A stretch of 36,236 bases of DNA from Bacillota bacterium (lineage in GTDB: Bacteria; Bacillota; Sulfobacillia; Sulfobacillales; Sulfobacillaceae). The stretch covers positions 1-36,236 of the forward strand of contig JAJYPK010000018.1 of assembly GCA_021795465.1 (NCBI GenBank). The letters are read 5' to 3'. Shown here in pieces: positions 16,334 to 23,771 of this stretch (its first letter is position 1; every line of letters begins with the position of its first letter). Below the pieces are notes generated by a model. That model was not told where the DNA came from. It made no database searches and saw nothing but the letters and a program-made list of their open reading frames with translations. Made by a program: the position numbers and the translations under genes.

Positions 16334-16936
16334 TTAGATAATCTCGGCCCCACGGGCCTCCAATACTAACACGGCTAAGTTGCTATCATTGGGGTGAACG
16401 TTAACTCCCCGAATGGCGTCGCCAATGAGGACCACTTTATAACCTAGGTCTAAGCCATTGAGTCCGGTAGCTTTGACGCAATAATCGGTCGCCAAGCCCG
16501 CGAGATAAATAGTGTGGACGTGCAGACTATCTAACAAGGACTGGAGCGACTGGTCGGTACGGGTTCCATCGGGCCCCATCACCAATCCTTCAAAGCCACT
16601 ATAGGCATCCACGTCGGCTAAGAATCCTTTTTCAACATGAAACGCGTTGTGAGGAATCTCGAGTGCCTCATGATACGCCGCGCCCCAGGTGCCTTTTACG
16701 CAGTGTGCGGGCCACAGTCCCTGACGCTCCTGAAAGGATACGTGGTCTCGCGGGTGGGCGTCACCGGTAAAGATAATGGGGCGATCCTGTGCTTGAAAGG
16801 TATTAACCCAATTTTTCACCACGGGAATAACATGATCGCCGTCGGGCACCGCCAGGGCGCCCCCTGGGCAAAAATCATTTTGCACGTCGACCACGATCAA
16901 GGCCGCGTCTGACAGGTCGAGCGTGGGTTGATGCAC
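16334..16936 (-). CDS. pncA: Nicotinamidase
   Basis: A 200-aa nicotinamidase with a complete active site: nucleophile Cys153 in L-A-T-D-Y-C-V-K-A-T, Asp17 in V-V-D-V-Q-N-D-F, and Lys103. The metal ligands are Asp59, His61 and His65 in T-G-D-A-H-P-R-D-H. It converts nicotinamide to nicotinate in NAD salvage. The GTG at 16936 is preferred over the ATG six codons upstream because AGGAGA lies eight bases before the GTG, and the ATG would overlap that site. It is the first gene of the minus-strand operon ahead of a second isochorismatase-fold gene and the two-component pair. Confidence 0.9.
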   Translation of the reverse strand: MHQPTLDLSDAALIVVDVQNDFCPGGALAVPDGDHVIPVVKNWVNTFQAQDRPIIFTGDAHPRDHVSFQERQGLWPAHCVKGTWGAAYHEALEIPHNAFHVEKGFLADVDAYSGFEGLVMGPDGTRTDQSLQSLLDSLHVHTIYLAGLATDYCVKATGLNGLDLGYKVVLIGDAIRGVNVHPNDSNLAVLVLEARGAEII

Positions 16937-17066
16937 AGTATCATCTCCTAGCAATCTGATTCATCCCCGTTGGAAATCATAAATAGCTCGAATGTTATAC
17001 ATAAAGAAATAATGGCCACTCTATCGAAGAAGTAGATACCGCCAAACCTGTTCGAGGAGGACCATT

Positions 17067-17312
17067 TTGTTTAATTTGCAGTCTAGCACAACACTCATTG
17101 CGACGCACGATATTTTGCCAAAATCCCAAACTATAGGCACTGATGCGCCATCCTGTAAGACATTGTGTGAAACGAAAAACCGGTGCAAAATGGTGGGTCT
17201 TTGCTTGGAGCTATTCTTGACTCAACGTCGTCGAGTGGGATGTGTACGTTCGAGGGCCTGGATCGCTATTGCTAGGCCAACGCGACCAAAACTTCGCATC
17301 CACGCCTTCTGA
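17067..17312 (+). CDS. Possible small Cys-rich protein (81 aa), unrecognised
   Basis: A TTG start with a near-perfect GAGGAGG at 17054-17060 and six bases of spacing opens an 81-codon frame. The middle contains four evenly spaced cysteines (C30-x3-C34-x5-C40-x5-C46) plus C59, with Lys and Arg between them. There is no signal peptide or known domain. The last 34 codons run antisense to the end of the methyltransferase gene, so the real product may be conserved only in its first half. The strong ribosome binding site is the main support. It could be a short metal- or thiol-reactive peptide, a RiPP precursor or a chance ORF. No maturation enzyme is seen nearby. Confidence 0.35.
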   Translation: MFNLQSSTTLIATHDILPKSQTIGTDAPSCKTLCETKNRCKMVGLCLELFLTQRRRVGCVRSRAWIAIARPTRPKLRIHAF

Positions 17313-18230
17313 CGCTGTGAGCTCTGAATCGGGGCGGGGCCATCGGAGGTCCCAGATCCTCTTGTGGCGGATGAAACGCTGAGAGCATCCCCAACAAACC
17401 ATCGTGTCTTCCTCGAGCCGTTCCAGGGAGCCCTGGCATTGTGGGCAGGCGAGCACCTCGCTTTCGACAGGTGCTGGGGTGTCGATTGATTCGAGCCGGG
17501 ACAGCGCATACCAGAGATTGGGACCGAATCGGACCGACGCGAGCCGCGACTGAAGCCATGACTCCAGACTGACAAGCCGATTCAGGCCAACCCGTTGTTT
17601 CAGCCATGGGGACCGCAGGTTGGAAGTACTGCGCACGTCACGTATCAACCATCCGAGTTTCGTGACTTGGTGCTCAATCGATTGAGGATGGTAATTTAAA
17701 AAGACCTGGGTGGCTTTACGCGACAAAGTCACGGGGGCAGGATCCCGCAAGGTGCGCCACTGGCCTCGGAGAAGACCGCGCGCTTGCGCGACGGCATGGA
17801 GTTTCTGAGGAACATCGAGAATCCATTCTCTTTGGGCAATACGGCTGACTTCGCGGAGCACCCGATTGTACGAAGGAAGATGATGCATGACCCGGATCAG
17901 GAGTGTAGTGTCGATACTTCCCGTGCGAAATGGCAGGTGGTTGAGATTGGCCGCTACATAGAGACGTGTGGAGTGTGGGGGCCCATATCGTGCTTGGGCC
18001 TGGTCCAGTAGTTTCAGTGAATGGTCCACGAAAACCACTGGACGGGCTGACGCTAGGTATGCCGGAGCGAGTCGACCGAATCCGCATCCTAAATCGGCAA
18101 TCCATCCGTCTGAGCCGGAACGAAGCAACGATCGCATGGCATGCAATTCCGCTTGGTGTTCGTAATCACGCCCCTGCCAATAATCTTGGTACGAATACGC
18201 ACCGTCATCATAGTCAGTAATTAGGAACAT
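17211..18230 (-). CDS. SAM-dependent methyltransferase with C-terminal zinc ribbon
   Basis: A 339-aa class I methyltransferase. Motif I is A-D-L-G-C-G-F-G-R (residues 45-53), the post-motif acidic residue is in V-F-V-D-H-S, and R-V-M-H-H-L-P is the Methyltransf_11-type motif. The C-terminus carries a zinc ribbon, C262-P-Q-C265 and C279-W-G-C282, like Trm112/YcaR pieces that partner methyltransferases in trans in other systems. The start overlaps the end of asnB by 17 bases, so the two form an operon. The combination with an AsnB-type amidotransferase and a nearby glycosyltransferase suggests modification of a surface glycan. The target is unknown. Confidence 0.82.
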   Translation of the reverse strand: MFLITDYDDGAYSYQDYWQGRDYEHQAELHAMRSLLRSGSDGWIADLGCGFGRLAPAYLASARPVVFVDHSLKLLDQAQARYGPPHSTRLYVAANLNHLPFRTGSIDTTLLIRVMHHLPSYNRVLREVSRIAQREWILDVPQKLHAVAQARGLLRGQWRTLRDPAPVTLSRKATQVFLNYHPQSIEHQVTKLGWLIRDVRSTSNLRSPWLKQRVGLNRLVSLESWLQSRLASVRFGPNLWYALSRLESIDTPAPVESEVLACPQCQGSLERLEEDTMVCWGCSQRFIRHKRIWDLRWPRPDSELTASEGVDAKFWSRWPSNSDPGPRTYTSHSTTLSQE

Positions 18231-20040
18231 GTGCTACCTCCTCTTCGTCATAAGATGGTCGTGTTTGCATCGCAGTAAGCCAGGATTCCAAGGCCAGGAT
18301 TGCGAACAATTGCCGGCCTTGGGGACGTTGTCCGCTGGGATCAAGGTGTTCCAGGAGTTGGCGAATTCCGGTCATCTTCCAAAGGGAGCGCCGGGTTAGC
18401 GGACCATTCACCATATCATCCACCCATTCCCGCCATGGTCCTGCCAGCCAACTGCTGACCGGTGTCGGGAATCCAGATTTTTCGCGGTAGGCCACCGCCC
18501 GAGGAATGCTTTGACTCGCCAGATTGCGCCAGAGGGGCTTGTCCCCTCGCGTACCAAGCCATCGGTCGGGTATCGACCATACCCATTCCACCAACCTGTG
18601 ATCCAGAAAGGGAACCCGAAGCTCCATCCCCCAAGCCATGGCCAGGCGATCGGATTTCGTCAACACATCGTCTGGCAAACTGTAGGTGAGGTCGATGAAT
18701 TGCAACGTCCGAATCGGTGAGGAGGCTGGCGGTATGGCCAGAGTGGCTCTGGCGGCCCAGATCGGATCCTCGACCACCTCGCGGGTCCCCGATGGCGTAA
18801 ACGTACCGCCGACACCATAATATGTTTCCTGTAGGGCTTGACCCAAGAGACCCCAGACGCGGGCTCCTCCGAGACGGCGAGCCCATTGATGCCATCGCGC
18901 GCGACGGTAGACGGAATATCCAAGAAAGAGTTCGTCGGCGCCTTCGCCAGAAAATATGACACGCCCGTAGTTCTTAGCCTCCTGGAGCACTAATCCCAAA
19001 CTAACCGCGGTGGGGTCGCCGAGGGGTTCGTCCAGGGCTTTCAGGACGTCGATCAAATGATGGATAGACGGGGTGCCGACGCGTGTGGGGATGACAGGAA
19101 TCCCCAAGAGACGAGCAGTGGCTTCAGCGTTTTCGCGCTCGCGCACATCATGCGGATCGTCCAAAGTCATGGCGGGTCCCATGGCTGCGGCTTCCCGCAC
19201 GGCTAACGTGGTCATCAACGACGAATCCACTCCGCCGCTGAGGAGAAAAGCGGACGCCATCCCCAAAGGGACTCGATGGTCCCAGATGACCCTGCGTAAA
19301 AGCGCATCCAGTTCTTCTCGGGCTTCTCCATAAGATGCTGCACGGCTTCTATAAGAGTTTTCCTGCCCCAGAACCCAATATGATACGATATCCGGGGCAT
19401 TAGACCCGTAAGAAAACGTCACCGCGGTACCGGGACTCACCTTCCAGACGTTTTCCAGCAGTGTATGCGGATGGGGAACAAAACGAAAGTGGAGATAGGG
19501 AACCATCCACTGGTATGCAATGGCCGGCGGAAACTGGTCCCAGGTTCGGAATGCTTGCATCTCTGAGGCAAATGCTACCCGTTCGGCGTTCCGCCACCAA
19601 AATAGCGGTTTAATGCCCAGCCGGTCCCGAACTAAGGTGAGCCGGTTCCACCGGGCATCCCAAATCGCCAATGCAAACATTCCCACCAGGCGCTCGAATA
19701 AGGATTCTCCCAACACTTCAAATAAATAGGGCAAAACGGCTCCGTCGCTCCAATCTTTTCGTGCAAATTCAGGGCCCAAAAATTCTTGGGCCAGTTCGCG
19801 CCAGTTGTAAATCTCCCCGTTCAATGCGACGACAATTCGCTTGTCGGCATTCGCAAACGGGAGTTCTGGCGCCTGACCCACAATCGCCAATCGATTCATC
19901 CCTACCGAAATCCGGCTTCCTTGATACACACCTTGCCCGTCGGGTCCCCGATGGGCCATCAAGTCAAGCATGCGAACCGTTTCCCGTTGGGGTGCAAGGC
20001 CCGTCATTTCGGTGGTAATCCAGCCGGCAATGCCACACAT
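18214..20040 (-). CDS. asnB: Asparagine synthetase (glutamine-hydrolysing) family protein
   Basis: A 608-aa two-domain enzyme. The N-terminal class II glutamine amidotransferase has nucleophile Cys2 (M-C-G-I-A-G-W), H-R-G-P-D-G and the N-G-E-I-Y-N motif. The synthetase domain has the PP-loop L-S-G-G-V-D-S-S and later motifs including F-S-G-E-G-A-D-E-L-F-L-G-Y. Housekeeping AsnB makes asparagine. Copies inside polysaccharide clusters are thought to amidate sugar acids, and the methyltransferase and GT2 neighbours favour the second role here (inference). The ATG start is fixed by the need for Cys2, with GGGGAGA upstream. It is the first gene of the pair with the methyltransferase. Confidence 0.87.
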   Translation of the reverse strand: MCGIAGWITTEMTGLAPQRETVRMLDLMAHRGPDGQGVYQGSRISVGMNRLAIVGQAPELPFANADKRIVVALNGEIYNWRELAQEFLGPEFARKDWSDGAVLPYLFEVLGESLFERLVGMFALAIWDARWNRLTLVRDRLGIKPLFWWRNAERVAFASEMQAFRTWDQFPPAIAYQWMVPYLHFRFVPHPHTLLENVWKVSPGTAVTFSYGSNAPDIVSYWVLGQENSYRSRAASYGEAREELDALLRRVIWDHRVPLGMASAFLLSGGVDSSLMTTLAVREAAAMGPAMTLDDPHDVRERENAEATARLLGIPVIPTRVGTPSIHHLIDVLKALDEPLGDPTAVSLGLVLQEAKNYGRVIFSGEGADELFLGYSVYRRARWHQWARRLGGARVWGLLGQALQETYYGVGGTFTPSGTREVVEDPIWAARATLAIPPASSPIRTLQFIDLTYSLPDDVLTKSDRLAMAWGMELRVPFLDHRLVEWVWSIPDRWLGTRGDKPLWRNLASQSIPRAVAYREKSGFPTPVSSWLAGPWREWVDDMVNGPLTRRSLWKMTGIRQLLEHLDPSGQRPQGRQLFAILALESWLTAMQTRPSYDEEEVAHVPNY

Positions 20041-20482
20041 GCGCGTAATCTCTCCCCTACAGATTTTTTGGCAAACCTCTTACCCAAGAAAGCCTCTCAG
20101 AACGCGTCGGGTAAGTCCGACAGCGGCGACAATCCGGGGTTCCCCCGAAGGCCCGTCAATGGACAGGATAACGCTGAGAGGTGACGCCATCTGAACTAGC
20201 GGATAACAGAATGATGACAAATGATGGGCTCGACTATTAGGTGGAGCGGGATAGCGTGTTAAGCAGGCACGACCCAGGGGAAAGACATGGTCAGGCGTGA
20301 TGCGATCTTTACCCTGCTCACGATGCAGGGGGACGTCGCAGAGATTCAATGGAGTGAGTCGGCCCTAAAGAGCATGCACGTCGACGGTCGTTGACAACCC
20401 GTGTATCATGTCTATAAACTATCGTCGGCCTCTTCCGGCGCTGGCCGTACGAGTAGCCCTTCCCCAAAAGGATGCGATATGC
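20041..20482. other. Divergent intergenic region with a possible 35-codon ORF
   Basis: This region carries the promoters of asnB (minus) and the glycosyltransferase (plus). One short frame, ATG 20287 to TGA 20392-20394, has AGGGGAAAG just before it and encodes 35 residues containing G-D-V-A-E-I-Q-W-S-E-S-A-L-K-S. I cannot assign it and rate it low. Its end overlaps the -35 box of the glycosyltransferase promoter. No asnB promoter stands out. Confidence 0.3.
20391..20418 (+). promoter_or_regulatory. Promoter of the GT2 glycosyltransferase gene
   Basis: A perfect TTGACA (20391-20396), a 16-base spacer and TATAAA (20413-20418). Transcription should start near 20425. This excludes the in-frame ATG at 20408 as the start codon and points to the GTG at 20483. 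Confidence 0.65.
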
Positions 20483-21430
20483 GTGAGCACGGTAAGCGTC
20501 ATAATCCCCGCGTTCAATGCGGCTAGTACCATTGGTGCGGCTATTGAATCCGTCTTATCCCAATCCCACCCTGCAGATGAGGTACTCGTGGTGGATGACG
20601 GATCCACGGACAATTCCGTTAAGGTGGCCTCCAGATATGGTCGGTTTGTGGACATAATACGCACGCCTAACGGAGGACCGTCGCACGCTCGAAATGAAGG
20701 ACTCATGAGGGCTCGTGGTGATTGGGTGGCATTTTTGGATGCCGACGATCGATGGCACCCCGACAAGCTTAAGGTTCAATTAAGGGTGGCAATGTCTAGC
20801 CCTGGAACCCAGGTTGTCGCGGCCGATTGGCGGCGTGGAGCGGATTTTCGTCCGGTGCCAGCAACACCGAGGACCCTCCAGGTGTCTTATGATAACTTGT
20901 TGGCCATGAACCAATTCCAAACCTCGACCGTACTCATGGTCCGATCGTTGACCCTTCAATTGAGGGGTTTTGACTCCAGCATGAATGGTGCCGAAGACTG
21001 GGATTTTTGGCTCCGCGCAGTACGCCAAGCGAACATTTTAAAGGTGGACTGGCCCTTGGTGCAATATCGGGACGTAAGCGGGGGTTACAGCAAAGACTTG
21101 GCCCGGTCCTACGACGCTCTGCAGCGGATGTGGAAGAAACACACCCAAAACTCCGACATCCCACCTTTTCGGTACGCGCGTCTGGAAACCTGGCACCACA
21201 TACGCTTTTGGTTGGCATTCACCCTTCAAAAAGACCAGAAACACGCTCGCCTGGCCTGGAATATGACCTGGCAGTCCCGCTTGCGGCGCCACGTTCCGTA
21301 TGCAGCCACGAAATATCTGTTGCCCTATTTGACCCGGCGTTTCCTCGAACGCCGTAAGCGTCGGACGAACCCTCATGGCCGCCATGGCCAGCCCACTGAG
21401 AACTCGACGCTTAGACGTTCTAAGACCTGA
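20483..21430 (+). CDS. Family 2 glycosyltransferase
   Basis: A 315-aa GT-A-fold glycosyltransferase. V-S-V-I-I-P-A-F-N starts the fold, V-V-D-D-G-S-T-D follows, then G-P-S-H-A-R-N-E-G and the metal-binding F-L-D-A-D-D (DXD). A-E-D-W-D-F-W-L-R is the acceptor-side E-D motif. No membrane segment is evident, and the last 25 residues are strongly basic. It transfers a sugar to a growing glycan. The frame opens at an ATG (20408), but that codon lies inside the promoter. The GTG at 20483 has AAAAGGA upstream and gives the canonical short N-terminus. It faces the asnB-methyltransferase pair across a divergent region. Confidence 0.85.
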   Translation: MSTVSVIIPAFNAASTIGAAIESVLSQSHPADEVLVVDDGSTDNSVKVASRYGRFVDIIRTPNGGPSHARNEGLMRARGDWVAFLDADDRWHPDKLKVQLRVAMSSPGTQVVAADWRRGADFRPVPATPRTLQVSYDNLLAMNQFQTSTVLMVRSLTLQLRGFDSSMNGAEDWDFWLRAVRQANILKVDWPLVQYRDVSGGYSKDLARSYDALQRMWKKHTQNSDIPPFRYARLETWHHIRFWLAFTLQKDQKHARLAWNMTWQSRLRRHVPYAATKYLLPYLTRRFLERRKRRTNPHGRHGQPTENSTLRRSKT

Positions 21431-21440
21431 ATTTAGGCGT

Positions 21441-22442
21441 TTAGGAGAGGATTAGGGACGCATCTAATATTTTTTGAATGGCTCTGACGTTTTGGGCGAC
21501 AAGTTTCGGGTCGCTCTTTAGGTCCACGTTGGGTGGGGCGTCGGTAAAGAGGGATGTCAGGGCATAGTGGATACTCGTCTGGTAGATTTTGATTAGGGGG
21601 AGTAAGTTAGGGTGACCAGGACTAATCCACCGACTCATGTCGAATGCCAGATCGGCGGGGCCTAACTCCAAAGCGTGAGGAGCGGTTGCTAACGTTATGC
21701 CGGTTTTCAGGGCGGGAATGATGACGTGATCGACGTGGCTCGAGTCCCATTCGCAGTGATAGAAGTCGACGTCATATCCAGCGAACGCGGCCCGTTCACC
21801 AAACCAGCGGATAAGGTTCGTGTGGTCAAGACCAAACGTTCCATGAAAATAAATTCTTCGATCGACGTCATCGAATGCTTCTCGCAAAAAATTGACCCAT
21901 CCGTTGGAAGTCAGGCTTCCTCCAAAAAAATGTCGAATTTGACCACCCTGGACCGGTGTTGATGGAGGAATGAGGTCTATGAGTTGGTGGCGAACCGAAG
22001 CGACGTAGCCTTCCCGTACGTATGGTTTTATGAGATCTTCCATTTCATCACGGGCAAACTTGGCCATCGCGAGAAGACGTGAAGTCCGATGAGACGCGCG
22101 GGGCCAAGCAATAAGGGAACTAGGAAGGTCTAATGAGGAGACTCTGGCGGGGAGCGACCCCATGATATCTTGCTCGATAATGGGACGGGGAAAGATCGTG
22201 ACGCGGTGGGTTAGGGACAGCACGCTGATAATCGCGAATGGCGACCAAATCGAATGGTAGACCTCAAATTGATCGTGGGGTGCGTCGATGATTAGCCGCT
22301 CGAGCACATCGGAAACAGATTGAGGGGAGCCGCCATTCAGGACAATCAGCCGCGAACTTTGAGCTAGCACATCGGAATAAAAACTACGTCGCCCCCACGG
22401 TGTCAGGGCTTCAGCAAAACGGTGCCGTATTTGGTGCTTCAT
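21441..22442 (-). CDS. PRK06851-like protein with degenerate P-loops
   Basis: A 333-aa protein with the duplicated layout of the PRK06851 ATPase family. In each half there is a (T)-x-x-G-x-x-(S/N)-F motif, then a strand and P-loop, then a Y-H-x region; I-I-P-A-L and A-T-A-P-H follow in the second half. In that family each half normally has a G-x-x-G-x-G-K-S P-loop. Here the first reads N-G-G-S-P-Q-S-V-S (36-44). The second reads H-G-T-F-G-L-D-H-T (200-208), so the G-K pair is lost in both. It is probably unable to hydrolyse ATP in the usual way. The ATG start overlaps no neighbour. The family call is from memory of the motif layout. Confidence 0.6.
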   Translation of the reverse strand: MKHQIRHRFAEALTPWGRRSFYSDVLAQSSRLIVLNGGSPQSVSDVLERLIIDAPHDQFEVYHSIWSPFAIISVLSLTHRVTIFPRPIIEQDIMGSLPARVSSLDLPSSLIAWPRASHRTSRLLAMAKFARDEMEDLIKPYVREGYVASVRHQLIDLIPPSTPVQGGQIRHFFGGSLTSNGWVNFLREAFDDVDRRIYFHGTFGLDHTNLIRWFGERAAFAGYDVDFYHCEWDSSHVDHVIIPALKTGITLATAPHALELGPADLAFDMSRWISPGHPNLLPLIKIYQTSIHYALTSLFTDAPPNVDLKSDPKLVAQNVRAIQKILDASLILS

Positions 22443-22518
22443 CCAGACTCATCCCCTCGGTCCGCGCTGTGTTCTGTCATCATACGAACGGGGCGGTCGG
22501 AAGGTTCCAGCCAATTCG

Positions 22519-22527
22519 TGGTATACT
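22519..22527 (+). promoter_or_regulatory. Extended -10 promoter of the seleno-glutaredoxin gene
   Basis: TG-G-TATACT (22519-22527) forms an extended -10 element with no clear -35. Transcription would start near 22534 and give a leader of about 32 nt containing GGGAGG at 22550-22555. Confidence 0.45.
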
Positions 22528-22565
22528 ATGGGCGTTAACCCTGACCGATGGGAGGATTCGAAGTT

Positions 22566-22802
22566 ATGGCCGTAGTGGTTTACACAACCCCGACGTGACC
22601 CCATTGCCGGACCGCTAAGAAGTTCTTACAGGAACGTAATGTCCCCTTCAAAGAAGTCGACGTAACTAAGAGTGCCACCGGGGCACAAGAACTTCAGCGG
22701 AAATCTGGACAGACCGGCGTGCCGGTTATTGTGGTGAATGGTAGTGTTATTGTCGGGTTTGATCGTCAGAAGTTAGTGCGTGCATTGGGTGTAAGAGATT
22801 AG
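22566..22802 (+). CDS. Glutaredoxin-like protein with in-frame TGA (candidate selenoprotein)
   Basis: A 78-aa glutaredoxin/NrdH-like protein if the TGA at 22596-22598 is read through. It starts M-A-V-V-V-Y-T-T-P-T, then codon 11 is TGA, then P-H-C14-R-T-A-K-K-F-L. The rest contains T-G-V-P-V-I-V-V-N-G (the cis-Pro loop) and V-G-F-D (the glutathione/thioredoxin-fold end), stopping at TAG 22800-22802. The TGA replaces exactly the first Cys of the C-P-H-C active site, as in known seleno-glutaredoxins. The ATG is preceded by GGGAGG and an extended -10 promoter, and an intrinsic terminator follows, so the unit looks intact and functional. The product is probably a cytosolic thiol-disulfide reductase with a Sec-Cys pair. 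A nonsense mutation is the alternative. Confidence 0.8.
22612..22632 (+). promoter_or_regulatory. Possible bacterial SECIS hairpin (glutaredoxin)
   Basis: TAAGA (22616-22620) pairs with TCTTA (22624-22628) around the three-base loop AGT. Two outer C-G pairs are possible across a 2x2 internal loop (22612-22613 with 22631-22632). The apical loop begins 23 bases after the TGA and has a G among its first two bases, within the spacing known for bacterial SECIS elements. The stem is short, so support is modest. Confidence 0.4.
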
Positions 22803-23249
22803 CCCAAAACGTGTAGCACTTCATCGCATGGCATCTCTATCGGTGAAGTGGATATGGTGGTGGACCATTCCTAAACGTTCCGTGAGCGCTGGAGCCTTCA
22901 GAGGCCCAGCGCGTATTTTTTGAGATGATTTACAGCTCGTAGCGATTTCCAGTGCAGTGAGGGTCAATCTCTGTCGATGTTCCAACCGTGGTCGGTGATG
23001 ATTCGCCCAAGTTAATCGCGGACATTCAGTCGTTCGGCGTGAGCGATGAGGTCTTGGTGGATTAACTCACCATAGTTGGCCGATGGGTATCAGTCGATTC
23101 GCGCCTCGTCGAAAACGAACATTCTGGGAAATGAAAAAATAATAGCAGGATCCCGGGTATCAGATGGCGAAATGAAAAAAGAGGCCGAGCGGTAGGGTGC
23201 GTTACGGACATCAGTAGGCTCATGTGGTGTGAAAGGAGAAACGTAGCGT
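22803..23249. other. Intergenic region between seleno-glutaredoxin and coxS
   Basis: The first part holds the terminator described separately. A short open stretch at 22961-23065 reads S-V-D-V-P-T-V-V-G-D-D-S-P-K-L-I-A-D-I-Q, then continues to a TAA. It has protein-like composition but no start or ribosome binding site, and may be the tail of a decayed gene. The coxS promoter must lie between about 23070 and 23240, but I cannot define it. Confidence 0.35.
22886..22921 (+). terminator. Intrinsic terminator after the seleno-glutaredoxin gene
   Basis: GCGCTGG (22886-22892) pairs with CCAGCGC (22906-22912), followed by GTA and six T residues (22916-22921). It sits about 85 bases after the TAG stop and marks the end of that transcript. 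Confidence 0.75.
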
Positions 23250-23756
23250 ATGGAAAACCATCTCACGGAGATCACGATGACGGTCAATGGCGTTTCGGTG
23301 TCTCGCAACATAGAACCTCGCGTGCTTTTGGCGCATTTTCTTAGGGAAGAGTTAGGACTTACCGGAACCCATATTGGTTGCGACACCTCGCAGTGTGGGG
23401 CTTGTACGGTGCTTATTGATGGGGAAGCGGTGAAATCGTGCACGGTGTTGGCGGTGCAATGCATGGGCCAATCGGTCACCACCATTGAGGGATTGGCGCA
23501 AACCACCTTGCATCCGATGCAAGCAGCCTTTAGAGAAAAACATGGCTTACAGTGTGGCTTTTGCACATCCGGTGTTATGATGACCGCGATCGAACTCTTA
23601 AAACAGTATCCGAATCCAACCGAGTCTCAAATTAGGCAGGGACTTGATGGCGTGTTGTGTCGGTGTACCGGCTACGAAACCATCGTGCGTTCGGTGCAAC
23701 ATGCGGCCAGTTTGATGTCAAAGCAGGAATTGCCACAAGAAGAGGAAGTAGGGTAG
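23250..23756 (+). CDS. coxS: Molybdenum hydroxylase [2Fe-2S] small subunit (CoxS-like)
   Basis: A 168-aa iron-sulfur subunit with both clusters. The plant-ferredoxin-type site is Cys44, Cys49, Cys52 and Cys64 (G-C-D-T-S-Q-C-G-A-C). The second helical domain has Cys102, Cys105, Cys137 and Cys139 (C-G-F-C and C-R-C-T-G-Y). It passes electrons from the molybdenum site in CoxL to FAD in CoxM. The ATG has AAAGGAG upstream. It opens a coxS-coxL-coxM operon, the gene order typical of form II (non-canonical) CO dehydrogenase-like enzymes. It lies downstream of the seleno-glutaredoxin but behind a terminator. Confidence 0.93.
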   Translation: MENHLTEITMTVNGVSVSRNIEPRVLLAHFLREELGLTGTHIGCDTSQCGACTVLIDGEAVKSCTVLAVQCMGQSVTTIEGLAQTTLHPMQAAFREKHGLQCGFCTSGVMMTAIELLKQYPNPTESQIRQGLDGVLCRCTGYETIVRSVQHAASLMSKQELPQEEEVG

Positions 23757-23771
23757 AAAGGAGGACCATCA

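Noticed and set aside
18214-20040. Lasso peptide cyclase (AsnB homologue)
   Set aside because: The protein retains a full N-terminal glutamine amidotransferase with Cys2, which lasso cyclases typically lack in catalytic form, and no lasso protease/RRE or clear precursor is adjacent.
20408-20482. ATG at 20408 as the start of the glycosyltransferase
   Set aside because: It lies between the -35 and -10 boxes of the promoter, so it would not be in the transcript, and it has no ribosome binding site.
22566-22802. Reading the TGA-containing glutaredoxin as a plain pseudogene
   Set aside because: Everything except one codon is intact, the TGA falls precisely at the redox Cys, and a second gene in the window shows the same substitution. 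A nonsense mutation remains possible but is less likely.
23090-23566. 158-aa minus-strand frame opposite coxS
   Set aside because: It is antisense to a strongly conserved Fe-S subunit and shows no recognisable motif, so it is a shadow ORF.
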